Source of the DNA: Gammaproteobacteria bacterium
Lineage (GTDB): Bacteria > Pseudomonadota > Gammaproteobacteria > Steroidobacterales > Steroidobacteraceae
Length of the DNA: 29,267 bases
Direction: 5' to 3'
NCBI GenBank assembly: GCA_028293725.1
Contig: JAQGOE010000036.1
Span: 1-29,267 of the forward strand
How positions within the stretch are numbered: the stretch's first letter is position 1; each line of letters begins with the position of its first letter. Below, in pieces: positions 8,523 to 16,387 of this stretch. The notes under the pieces were generated by a model that was given only the letters and a program-made list of their open reading frames with translations, was not told the origin of the DNA and did no database searches. Position numbers and translations under genes: made by a program.

Positions 8523-10099
8523 TGGCCGGAGGTCCCGCGGGCCGCCGCTGCGTTGGTTGGCATTGGTGCCCTGGAGGCAGCGCCACGCCGCGGTAACAGC
8601 AGATTCGACATGGCCAACACCAGGCAGTAAGTGAGGGTCATTTGCAACACGTCGCGCCCGTAAAAGGTGAGCATGATGCCGAGCGATTCCGCGGTAATGC
8701 CATAAAGAAACAGCGTCCACATCTTCATCATCGCCACGGGGGCCAGCATGGTCACTCCCGCGGCAGGTCTTACCGTGAGCCAGTCCAATATGACGAAAAC
8801 GACCCAGCACATTCCCGCGTAGACGAGCGCGAAGAGCGGGCCGCCGAGCAGGGTAATACCTTCGGCAATCATGGAGCCGGTCCTGCGGCCGCCGAGCGGG
8901 ACACCACGGCTGAGGTACACGATGTAATCGCCCGTCGAGAACATCAACTTTTCCTTGTCCACCCGGATACCGAGCATCTTTAGTAACGGCGTCGGCAACA
9001 CGGCCCAGAGGGTTTGCCGGGAGATGTCGGCCAACCTGGCTTTGTCGGTCTGCGTGAGGAGCAGGCCGGCAAAGTGGAGCGAGTTGTCGTGAAACTTCGT
9101 CTCGACGAAGCGCGCCAGCAGCGGATTTGCAATGTACTTCTCGTCGTAGGCCGTCCGCGTCGCCGCCTCCTTTTGCTCGCGGTAGCGCTGCAGGGCGTAT
9201 GGCCGCCTCCACATGTAAAATGTTTTGCCAATCATCTCCATAGCCGGGGTCTTGGCCCGGCCACCCCGCACTATCTCCATCGCCGTGGCGAGATCGGCAA
9301 GCGGCGCCGCGATGGCAAGCGCGAGAGCAGCGAGCGCGCCGATCCTGATCAAGGTCTTCCTACCTATGACCGCGGAGCTTCGCAGACCCACGAACAGATA
9401 GATCAGCGCCACGGTGACCACGCCAAAGAACATGATGCCGCGAGCGTTGAAGGCTATCCCCAACAGACAGACGACCAGGGCGTAAGCAACTATCAGAGTG
9501 CGCGAGAGCGTGCTCGGAGTGGGGTCCGCGGCGCCGCGCGGGTATATCGCGATGAGAAACGGTGCCCAGGTGAGAAATATGAAGGCTCCGCATATCTTGC
9601 TCAGAACGCCGAGCCCGTTGGCGAATGGAAAAGCGCACAGGCCTATCAGGCCCATGATCCACGACGCGCCGGTGCTGGGCGTTTGATACACGCCGATCTT
9701 GCTCCACAGACTCCGCATCGGCGAGCGGTTCGCTGTGGTTGGTGTGAACAGGCAATACACCGCGTGTACCGCGAGCGCAATCGCCTGGTAGAGCGCGAGG
9801 GTGCCAAATGTCAGGAGGGGCGCATAAAGGGAGCTGCGCAAGGCCGTCCAGGCGGCGGTTTGCGCCAGCAGTGCGCCGAGTTGGGTGGTGGCACAAAATC
9901 CGAAGATCGCGAACGCGGACAGCGGTTGCACCTCGAGCGCCCTGGTCCAGCCGATGTAGAGCAGAATGCCGATGGAGGAGACCAGGACCACCAGCACGGC
10001 GGCCAGGTTTTCGATCGAGCCGTCGATGAAAAGTTGTAAGAGCGCGGATAACACCGTCACGGCGATCAGGCTCCGCAGAATGAGCTGCCGCACGGTCAT
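8519..10099 (-). CDS. Wzy-like polysaccharide polymerase, multi-spanning membrane protein
   Basis: A 526-residue integral membrane protein with about ten to twelve hydrophobic segments. The first are around residues 7-25 and 33-50, followed by paired helices to about 260. A large hydrophilic loop runs from about 270 to 390 (FYMWRRPYALQRYREQ, FVETKFHDNSLHF), and a final group of helices follows. This topology and its place among glycosyltransferases, with a flippase and a chain-length protein nearby, fit the Wzy polymerase that joins repeat units on the periplasmic side. Wzy proteins have little sequence conservation, so the call is by topology and context; an O-antigen-ligase-like protein is the main alternative. 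The ATG overlaps the preceding stop as ATGA (10096-10099). Confidence 0.68.
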   Translation of the reverse strand: MTVRQLILRSLIAVTVLSALLQLFIDGSIENLAAVLVVLVSSIGILLYIGWTRALEVQPLSAFAIFGFCATTQLGALLAQTAAWTALRSSLYAPLLTFGTLALYQAIALAVHAVYCLFTPTTANRSPMRSLWSKIGVYQTPSTGASWIMGLIGLCAFPFANGLGVLSKICGAFIFLTWAPFLIAIYPRGAADPTPSTLSRTLIVAYALVVCLLGIAFNARGIMFFGVVTVALIYLFVGLRSSAVIGRKTLIRIGALAALALAIAAPLADLATAMEIVRGGRAKTPAMEMIGKTFYMWRRPYALQRYREQKEAATRTAYDEKYIANPLLARFVETKFHDNSLHFAGLLLTQTDKARLADISRQTLWAVLPTPLLKMLGIRVDKEKLMFSTGDYIVYLSRGVPLGGRRTGSMIAEGITLLGGPLFALVYAGMCWVVFVILDWLTVRPAAGVTMLAPVAMMKMWTLFLYGITAESLGIMLTFYGRDVLQMTLTYCLVLAMSNLLLPRRGAASRAPMPTNAAAARGTSGH

Positions 10100-11271
10100 G
10101 CTGTGCGGGTCCCGTGCGCGGCGAGGTCTGAATAGATCTTCATTGCCCGGTCGCCATAATCGCTCCAGCCGCCGAGGGCCCTGACTCGAGCGGTGGCGGC
10201 CTCGCTCAACGCATCTCGCAGGGCGGGCTGATCGGCCAGCCGCTGCAGTCGCTCGGCCAGTTGATCCACGTCCCGGATAGGCAGAATGAACCCGCCGACG
10301 CCATCCTCGAGCAGATCACCCGCGCCGGTGTTCTCTGTTGCCACCACCGGGCAGCCGCATGCCATGGCCTGTGCCAGCACCAGCGCCAGGCCCTCCTCGA
10401 CGCTGGGCAGAACCAGGACGTGGCTCCGGCTCATCAGTTCCTTGAGTTGCGGCTGCGGAACGTGGCCGATGACCCGGGCTTGCTCCGGCCACAGACCGCG
10501 GCCGCGCAGCATCGCGATCAAGTCAGGATCCGGAATGCCGGCGAAGGTGATCGACAGGCGCGGATGTTGGATGCGCTGGTAGGCCTGGACCAGGTACTGC
10601 ACTCCCTTGCGCAGGCTCATACCGCCCACGAACAGAACGTCGAAGCGGCTCGGGTCGGGCGCCCCGGCCGGATGGAAGCGGGTTAGATTCACACCGTAAG
10701 GCAGATGACGCAGTTTGGCTGCGGGGACCCCCTCGGCGACGAAGGAGCGTAGGGCGAAGGTCGATGGCACGGTGACGCAATCCGCCTCGGCGTACTCCTC
10801 CTGCTCTATTTCCATAATACGGGGGTCGATGGGGTCGTAAGGCATATCCCATCTCTCGTGCTCCTCGCGCTGGAGCCGCTCCTGCGTACGGATATGGGTC
10901 GACCCGCGATCGCATACATAGCGCGCGCCTCGGGAATGCGCGATCCTTCCGCTGCGCAGGGCTGAACCTGACAATCCCACGAAGACCTCACAGGGAGGCA
11001 GATTCCGACTGACGTGACGATCCAGTGAGGCCCGGTCGAGTAGCTCCCAGGTGCGGATCGCGCGTGTTCCCAGAGCGTTGCGCAGACGGGGGATCATGTA
11101 GGGCGTATGGATCCACGGATACGTCTTGATCAGCCGGCCGGGCAATTGCTCATGCTTAAGCTTGAACCGCGGATATCCGGTAAAAATGGCTGCGAGGGCG
11201 TCCTGGCGATGCAATTCGCGAGCCAGGTCGAAGGTATGGAACTTGCCGATCGTCGAGACCGCGACCTTCAT
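10096..11271 (-). CDS. Glycosyltransferase family 4
   Basis: A 391-residue GT-B enzyme and first gene of the minus-strand operon that continues through the polymerase and two more glycosyltransferases. It begins MKVAVSTIGKFHTFDLAREL. The C-terminal half has FDVLFVGGMSLRKGVQYLVQ and VLPSVEEGLALVLAQAMACG, then PVVATENTGAGDLL. The second Glu of the usual E-x7-E donor motif is Gln here, a variation seen in some GT4 branches. The stop overlaps the next ATG by four bases. The upstream divergent gap holds motif A, which may control this operon and the epsF operon together. Confidence 0.9.
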   Translation of the reverse strand: MKVAVSTIGKFHTFDLARELHRQDALAAIFTGYPRFKLKHEQLPGRLIKTYPWIHTPYMIPRLRNALGTRAIRTWELLDRASLDRHVSRNLPPCEVFVGLSGSALRSGRIAHSRGARYVCDRGSTHIRTQERLQREEHERWDMPYDPIDPRIMEIEQEEYAEADCVTVPSTFALRSFVAEGVPAAKLRHLPYGVNLTRFHPAGAPDPSRFDVLFVGGMSLRKGVQYLVQAYQRIQHPRLSITFAGIPDPDLIAMLRGRGLWPEQARVIGHVPQPQLKELMSRSHVLVLPSVEEGLALVLAQAMACGCPVVATENTGAGDLLEDGVGGFILPIRDVDQLAERLQRLADQPALRDALSEAATARVRALGGWSDYGDRAMKIYSDLAAHGTRTA

Positions 11272-11652
11272 GAATGGACGTCACCCGAAGAAAAGAAGTA
11301 TGCCATATTGACCGCAATCGCCCCGCAAAGGCTTGCAACCTGTTACCGCAGAGCGGGACTCGTTGCCCGAGTTAACAAACATCGGGTCCAGCAAGGACCT
11401 GAATCCGAACGCCGGGTTCGAACGCTGCCGACACTGCCACCAGCGGGCACTGTACTAGTTCGAGAAGCCGGTTTTCGCACTAAGTTGGCGCATGGCACAA
11501 TGCGGCAGGAGTCACACGAGTACTGTCCCACGCGGGGAGCCGGCTCAGGCCGGCGGCACAGTTAGTGCATTGTCTGTGGACGTCCGGTATGTAAACATAG
11601 GGTTATCACAGCCAATGACGGGCATCGTTCGTCCTACGGAAAAAAAGCGGCC
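11272..11652. other. Divergent control region between two EPS operons
   Basis: A 381-base gap between the glycosyltransferase-polymerase operon (minus) and the epsF operon (plus). No gene is supported in it. It contains motif A, an extra GTTCGAAC at 11416-11423, a GC-rich inverted repeat (GCCGGC near 11539 and GCCGGCGGC near 11551) and a purine-rich stretch CGGAAAAAAAG just before the epsF start. It presumably carries promoters for both directions, though no clear sigma-70 pair stands out. Confidence 0.6.
11446..11501. promoter_or_regulatory. Repeated EPS-locus motif, copy A
   Basis: Third copy of the element: GTTCGA at 11458-11463, 18 bases, AAGTT at 11482-11486, then ACAAT at 11497-11501. 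Shared bases with copies B and C are GG, TT, CGC and C at the same positions inside the spacer. ACAAT lies about 152 bases from the epsF start, against about 156 bases for copy B and its gene. Read on the minus strand it is AACTT-N18-TCGAAC. It may be a binding site for a regulator acting on both divergent operons. Confidence 0.55.
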
Positions 11653-13083
11653 GTGACATATCGACAATTTGTTGGAATCCTGCGGGCGCGTTGGCGGCTG
11701 GTCGCGGCTATTTTTGGCGGCATCCTGTTGCTGACGGCGCTGGGTACGATCTTCTGGCCGAGGGCGTATGAAGCCACCGCCTCGGTTGTCGTGGATATCA
11801 ACGCCGACCCGACCACCGGGACCGTCAATCCGGACCAGTTGTTGACCAGCTACCTGGCGACACAGGTGGACATCGCCTCGAGTGACCGGGTGGTGCGCCG
11901 GGTCGTCAAGGCTTTGAAGCTCGATGCGGATCCGGAGCGCCGGGCGAAATGGTTACGCAAGACCGGCGGGGAAGGGGATTTCATCGCCTGGCTCATCCAC
12001 GGGGTACGCACCGAGATTGCAGTCACGCCCTCGCGCGATAGCAGTGTTATTACCATTACCGCCCTGACGAGCGACCGGAAGTCTTCGGTAGCGCTGGCGA
12101 ATGCATTTGCCGAGGCTTACGTCGATACGACGATCGACCTGAAGGTGGAGCCCGCACGGCAATATGCCGCTTGGTTCGCCGACCGCTCACGCGAATTCCA
12201 GGCGGATCTCGAGGCCAAGCAGAAGCGCCTCTCCGATTATCAGACCGCGAACGGGATTACCGCGACCGACGAAAAGCTCGATATCGAGAGCTCGCGATTG
12301 GCGGACCTGTCGACGGCGGTCACCAAGGCTCAAGAGGAGTACCAGGAGAAGGACTCCATCCAGCGCCATGCGCAAGCCGGCGCCGACTCAGTACCGGAGG
12401 TGCTGCAAAACCCGCTCATCTCGTCCCTGAAATCCGAGCTCGCTATGGCTGAGTCCAAGCTCAAGGATCTTTCGACGAATGTCGGCGTCAACTACCCGCA
12501 GTACCAGGCCGCCGCGGCACAGGTGGCCTCACTCCGAGCCCGACTCGCGGAGGAAACAGCGCAGATCCTGAGCTCGCTGAAAGGTGATGCGCAGCTGAGC
12601 TCGCGACAACATTCTGATGCGCGGGCGGCGCTGGAGGCGCAGAAGAGACGCGTGCTCGAACTCAAGCATCAGCGCGATCAGGTGCAGGTACTGCAGAATG
12701 ATGTCACCGCGGCACAGAAGGCGCTGGATGACGTCACGCAACGCCGCTCCCAGAACAGTCTGGCGAGCCAGATCGAGCAGACCAACGTGTTGCCGCTGAC
12801 CGAGGCGGTCGAGCCGCCTTTCGCCGCCGTGCCGGTGATTAAATTGAACGTGGCGGTGGGGTTGGCATTGGCATTGTTGCTGTCGGTCGGCACCGCCCTG
12901 GTCCTCGAACTCAATAATCCGATCGTGCGTACTGAAGAAGACCTGTTGCGTGTAGTGGGCGCGCCGTTGTTGGGCTCGGTCAGATCCGCCACCGGAGTAA
13001 CGGCAGCGGCCTTGAAAGAGGGCGCGGCCACTCGGGTACCGGAGCAGCAGCGGGCCGCGATGCTGGAGGCCCGCGCCTCATGA
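11653..13083 (+). CDS. epsF: EpsF-type chain-length determinant (polysaccharide co-polymerase)
   Basis: A 476-residue inner-membrane protein of the Wzz/GumC class that governs EPS chain length and works with the EpsG ATPase. It has a transmembrane helix at about residues 15-36 (WRLVAAIFGGILLLTALGTI) and the Wzz-type segment ATASVVVDINADP. A long periplasmic coiled-coil region spans about 170-370, rich in Ala, Lys, Glu and Gln. A second helix lies near 398-420 (LNVAVGLALALLLSVGTALV), and a short cytoplasmic tail follows. The start is GTG at 11653, preceded by CGGAAAAA. Its stop overlaps the epsG ATG as ATGA (13080-13083). It is the first gene of the plus-strand operon that ends with the flippase. 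Confidence 0.88.
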   Translation: MTYRQFVGILRARWRLVAAIFGGILLLTALGTIFWPRAYEATASVVVDINADPTTGTVNPDQLLTSYLATQVDIASSDRVVRRVVKALKLDADPERRAKWLRKTGGEGDFIAWLIHGVRTEIAVTPSRDSSVITITALTSDRKSSVALANAFAEAYVDTTIDLKVEPARQYAAWFADRSREFQADLEAKQKRLSDYQTANGITATDEKLDIESSRLADLSTAVTKAQEEYQEKDSIQRHAQAGADSVPEVLQNPLISSLKSELAMAESKLKDLSTNVGVNYPQYQAAAAQVASLRARLAEETAQILSSLKGDAQLSSRQHSDARAALEAQKRRVLELKHQRDQVQVLQNDVTAAQKALDDVTQRRSQNSLASQIEQTNVLPLTEAVEPPFAAVPVIKLNVAVGLALALLLSVGTALVLELNNPIVRTEEDLLRVVGAPLLGSVRSATGVTAAALKEGAATRVPEQQRAAMLEARAS

Positions 13084-13967
13084 GCGCCACTACCAGGGAC
13101 GACGCCTTCAAACCTGCCGATGGCGCCCGTCGCAACCGTGCGCTCGGGGCCATTCTGGTCGACGCCGGGCGTTTGACGTACGACGATGTCGCCGAGATCG
13201 AGGCATTCGCGGATAACTCCGGTTTGTTGTTCGGTGAGGCGGCCATCCGGCTGAAGCGTATTACCAGCGGAGATCTGGAGTTTGCCCTGGCGCGGCAATT
13301 CAATTATCCGGTATTGCCTTTCGGTCCCTCCGGCGCGGTCTCCGCGGAAGTCGTGGCGGCCTACGAGCCGCATTGCGCCGCCGTCGAGGATTTGCGCACC
13401 GTGCGCAGCCGGCTCGTCATCGATTGGCTGAATCGCACCGATCGCAACCTCCTGACCGTCGTAAGTCCACATCACGGCGAGGGTCGCAGTTGGTTCGCGG
13501 CGAATCTGGCGACCGTTTTCGCCCAAGCCGGCGAGCGAACGCTGCTCATCGACGGTGACATGCGCAATTCGCGCCAGCACCAGCTGTTCAACTTGAACAA
13601 CACTGTCGGGCTCTCGTCACTGCTGACGGGCCGCGCCGGCAAGGAAGCCGCGCAACGTGTACATCCCGAGCTGCGGTTGTTCGTCATACCGGCCGGTGTT
13701 GCCCCGCCGAACCCGCAGGAGTTGCTGACGAGACCCGTATTCGGTGTCGTCATCGACGGGTTCGCCAGCCAGTTCGACGTCGTGATCTTCGACAGCCCGG
13801 CAGCGCAGGATACGGCGGATGCCGAGCTGCTGGCCGCGAAATCCGGCGCCGCGCTCTTGCTGACGCGCCGTGGGCATACAAGCGAGCTCGCGCTGAAGTC
13901 AACATTCGAGTCGCTCATGCGCGCGAACGTGAAGGTCCTGGGCAGTGTGATCAACAATTACACTTAG
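13080..13967 (+). CDS. epsG: EpsG-type tyrosine-kinase-like ATPase
   Basis: A 295-residue cytoplasmic ATPase of the bacterial tyrosine kinase (BY-kinase) class that partners EpsF. Residues 20-100 form an N-terminal domain resembling that of type II secretion ATPases (ILVDAGRLTYDDVAEIEAFA). The P-loop is SPHHGEGRSWFAANLA at 129-144, with Arg136 in place of the usual Lys. Walker A' is LLIDGDMRN at 155-163 and Walker B is VVIFDSP at 234-240. No tyrosine cluster is present at the C-terminus, which ends INNYT. GEGRS, as I recall, is common in the EpsG family, so it may be normal here. Whether autophosphorylation occurs is uncertain. Confidence 0.88.
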   Translation: MSATTRDDAFKPADGARRNRALGAILVDAGRLTYDDVAEIEAFADNSGLLFGEAAIRLKRITSGDLEFALARQFNYPVLPFGPSGAVSAEVVAAYEPHCAAVEDLRTVRSRLVIDWLNRTDRNLLTVVSPHHGEGRSWFAANLATVFAQAGERTLLIDGDMRNSRQHQLFNLNNTVGLSSLLTGRAGKEAAQRVHPELRLFVIPAGVAPPNPQELLTRPVFGVVIDGFASQFDVVIFDSPAAQDTADAELLAAKSGAALLLTRRGHTSELALKSTFESLMRANVKVLGSVINNYT

Positions 13968-14035
13968 TCCCTGCGGTCCTTCCCCCTACAATCCGTGCCT
14001 GTCGCCCCTACTCTTCGGATCGCCGCGCCTGAACA

Positions 14036-15040
14036 ATGAGAATATTAGTCGAGAATTCGTCGTGGAATAATATCGGGGACGCTTTCTACCAGTTCAGCCT
14101 CTTCAACCTGTTGAAGAAAGCGTGTCCCGGCGACCAGATCGCCTTTCTCAATGCGCCCACCGTACGCTCCTTCCGCGTCCCGCCGCGGTTCGTCCGGAAT
14201 GTATATCATCCGGAGCTCATTCAGGACGCCGACCTGTATGTATTGTCCGGGCCTATTCTCAACAGTTCGTTTCTGCGCGATTACGGGCCGCTGATCCGCA
14301 GGTGGGTCCAGCGGAAAGCCAATTATGTGTTGGTCAGTGTGCACGGTGAGACGGGTTCGCAACGTGAGATCGCCGAGTTTCTGCAATCTCATCCCCCCAT
14401 GCTGCTCTCCTCGCGTGACAGTCCGACGTACGCTCTCTACAAGAGCTGCGCCTTTCCTACCTACGACGGGGTCTGCACCGCGAGTCTGGTGTCGCTCACT
14501 TGTGAGCCGGGCGACGTGTTGCCCGACAGGCCGTATGTCGCCTGCAGCTTCTATGACGGTTACGAGCCTCCTTTCAGGATCGTGGAGAACGACAGCGGCG
14601 AGATAGTCGACGTCGCGGGCATCGCGGACTGGCAGCCTGACAGGTGGTGGCGCTTCTCCCGGCACCTCGAATTCGCGCGGCGGAAGTACCCGGGCACGGT
14701 GGGGAAGTATGAGATCGTGCGCCCCGTCCACGACATCGCCTACAAGTTCGCTCATTTGAACTTCGCCCGCGAGAACTCGGTTCTGTCCTACAACCCCTTT
14801 ATTTATCTTGCCCTCTACAAGGGGGCGAAGCTGACGGTGACGAACCGTCTGCATGCTGCTTTGCCCGCATTGTCGTTTGGCAACCCGGTGGCATATGTAG
14901 GCCGAACCGCCCGCAACGGGGCTTTGGATCGGCTCGGTCTGCAGAATTACCAGGGTCGACTCGTCGCGTGCGCGCCAGAGATCATCGCGCGTGAGCACGC
15001 GGGGATGGTCGAGGCGCTGCGCAACGCGGGGATCGACTAA
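14036..15040 (+). CDS. Polysaccharide pyruvyl transferase family protein
   Basis: A 334-residue cytoplasmic enzyme that should transfer a pyruvate from phosphoenolpyruvate to a sugar as a ketal, giving the polymer negative charge. The family pattern is seen in MRILVENSSWNNIGDAFYQF at the N-terminus, DLYVLSGPILN, the LSSRDSPTYALYK segment (S-x-R-D motif) near residues 122-134, and the C-terminal TVTNRLHAALPALSFGNPV. The gene starts at ATG 14036, 68 bases after epsG. A TACAAT at 13987-13992 could be a weak internal promoter, though simple read-through from epsF is as likely. Its TAA abuts the GTG start of the flippase gene. Confidence 0.87.
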   Translation: MRILVENSSWNNIGDAFYQFSLFNLLKKACPGDQIAFLNAPTVRSFRVPPRFVRNVYHPELIQDADLYVLSGPILNSSFLRDYGPLIRRWVQRKANYVLVSVHGETGSQREIAEFLQSHPPMLLSSRDSPTYALYKSCAFPTYDGVCTASLVSLTCEPGDVLPDRPYVACSFYDGYEPPFRIVENDSGEIVDVAGIADWQPDRWWRFSRHLEFARRKYPGTVGKYEIVRPVHDIAYKFAHLNFARENSVLSYNPFIYLALYKGAKLTVTNRLHAALPALSFGNPVAYVGRTARNGALDRLGLQNYQGRLVACAPEIIAREHAGMVEALRNAGID

Positions 15041-16366
15041 GTGTCGAGGTGGGCACGGATCGCTCCACCGCCGCGAATCAGGAGGATGTTGACAGCGGTA
15101 TTCATAGGCCGCCTCCTCATAGCCGCGCGGCAGCTCCTCGTAGTACCCCTCATGATCCGCGCCTGGGGAACCAGTTACTACGGGGCGTGGCTGATATTGA
15201 GCTCCATACCGACGTTCCTGGCCCTTTCCAACCTGGGCATCGGAACGTCGGCGCGCACTCGGGCGACTCTTGAAGTTGCTGGCGGCAAGACAGCTGCAGC
15301 AATGACGACCATCAGGCTCGGTGTCCTCGTCGTCGCCGTGGTCGGGACGGTCGTCGTCGCTCTGGTGTATTTCTTCCTGCAGCTGTTCGTCAAACAGGGC
15401 GGCGCCGTGAGTACGGTCGACCATGCCAACGCCGTGGTCGCGCTTCTGATGGTCACGACGTTCGTGCAGATGTTTGCCGCGCCATTCGACGCGCCATGGG
15501 TTGGCACCGGCCGGGCCGCGTTTGCCCAGAATGCCAACAATCTGTTGAACGCCGTCACCGTCCTGGGAATGTTCGGCGCGCTACTTTTCGGGGCGTCGGC
15601 GCTGGTGCTTGCGCTCGTGATGCTGGTCATTACAGCGCTCTGGTCGGCGATCTACATATTTCTCGGACGGCGCACGCTACGGAACCTGATGCTCACGTCC
15701 GCGCCGCCCGAAGTGACACCGCCCGGGAGTGAAAGGCGCCTGTTTGTCGGGCTCATCTGGCAGGGCCTGGGCTACCAGGCGGGAGCACTGTGGCAGGCGA
15801 TTCTGTTTCAAGGCTCGATCGTGGTTGCGGGAAGTGTGCTCGGCACGACCGGTGCCGCTCTATGGGGAGCCATGCGTGTCGTCATACGCAGTGGCAACCA
15901 GTTTCTCGAGCTCATCGGGCAAACCGTGGCTCCGGAGTTCCAGGCTGCCTATGCCAAGAAGAACTACGACAAGCTGCGCAGGGACTATCGCAACGCGCTG
16001 ACCGCGGCCGTCATTTCAGCTGCCTGCATCGTGCTGCTGCTGTTGACCGTGGGCCCGGCCGCATTCAATTGGTGGACGCGTAACAGCTTTACACTCGATT
16101 ACACCGGGTGGTCGATCTTTTGCATATCGCTGCTGCCCTTCTCACTGTGGTGGTGCGGGGCAGTACTGCAAGGGGGAATTAACAGGCCGTGGATGATCAA
16201 CGCCTACGGCATCGGATCGGCCGCCCTGTGCGTAGTCCTGATGCGGCTTCTGGGGGGCGGCGGTATGGTCTATTTTAGCGCCTGTGCCCTGTTGTTCGAC
16301 GTCATGATGGCGGCGTTCGTGTTGCCGCAGTCCCTGAAGTTGATCCGTGTGCCGCAGGCGCCCTAA
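15041..16366 (+). CDS. Wzx-type oligosaccharide flippase
   Basis: A 441-residue integral membrane protein with about twelve hydrophobic helices, matching the polysaccharide-transport branch of the MOP/MATE superfamily. The N-terminal VFIGRLLIAARQLLVVPLMI and the following LSNLGIGTSARTRATLEVA are typical. It flips the undecaprenyl-linked repeat unit to the periplasmic face. The GTG start at 15041 directly follows the stop of the pyruvyl transferase gene and has GGGGA eight bases upstream; an ATG at 15086 right after AGGAGG is too close to that sequence to use it. It is the last gene of the epsF operon, with its stop 21 bases from the stop of the converging beta-helix gene. Confidence 0.85.
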   Translation: MSRWARIAPPPRIRRMLTAVFIGRLLIAARQLLVVPLMIRAWGTSYYGAWLILSSIPTFLALSNLGIGTSARTRATLEVAGGKTAAAMTTIRLGVLVVAVVGTVVVALVYFFLQLFVKQGGAVSTVDHANAVVALLMVTTFVQMFAAPFDAPWVGTGRAAFAQNANNLLNAVTVLGMFGALLFGASALVLALVMLVITALWSAIYIFLGRRTLRNLMLTSAPPEVTPPGSERRLFVGLIWQGLGYQAGALWQAILFQGSIVVAGSVLGTTGAALWGAMRVVIRSGNQFLELIGQTVAPEFQAAYAKKNYDKLRRDYRNALTAAVISAACIVLLLLTVGPAAFNWWTRNSFTLDYTGWSIFCISLLPFSLWWCGAVLQGGINRPWMINAYGIGSAALCVVLMRLLGGGGMVYFSACALLFDVMMAAFVLPQSLKLIRVPQAP

Positions 16367-16387
16367 GCATCGGATCAGTGCCTCGGA

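Noticed and set aside
9014..10039. Plus-strand open frame (341 codons) opposite the Wzy-like gene
   Set aside because: It is a highly charged antisense shadow of a membrane-protein gene.
11490..11510. Sigma-54 promoter (TGGCAC...) near motif A
   Set aside because: TGGCAC is present, but the -12 GC element is one base off the strict spacing and the second half does not match.
14045..15424. Long minus-strand open frame (459 codons) opposite the pyruvyl transferase and flippase genes
   Set aside because: It has no recognisable domain, is very rich in Arg/Asp/His as antisense frames of GC-rich genes are, and lies opposite two well-identified genes.
16367..16387. Terminator between the converging flippase and beta-helix genes
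   Set aside because: Only a short direct repeat (CGGATCAG twice) is seen; there is no stem with a T-run.
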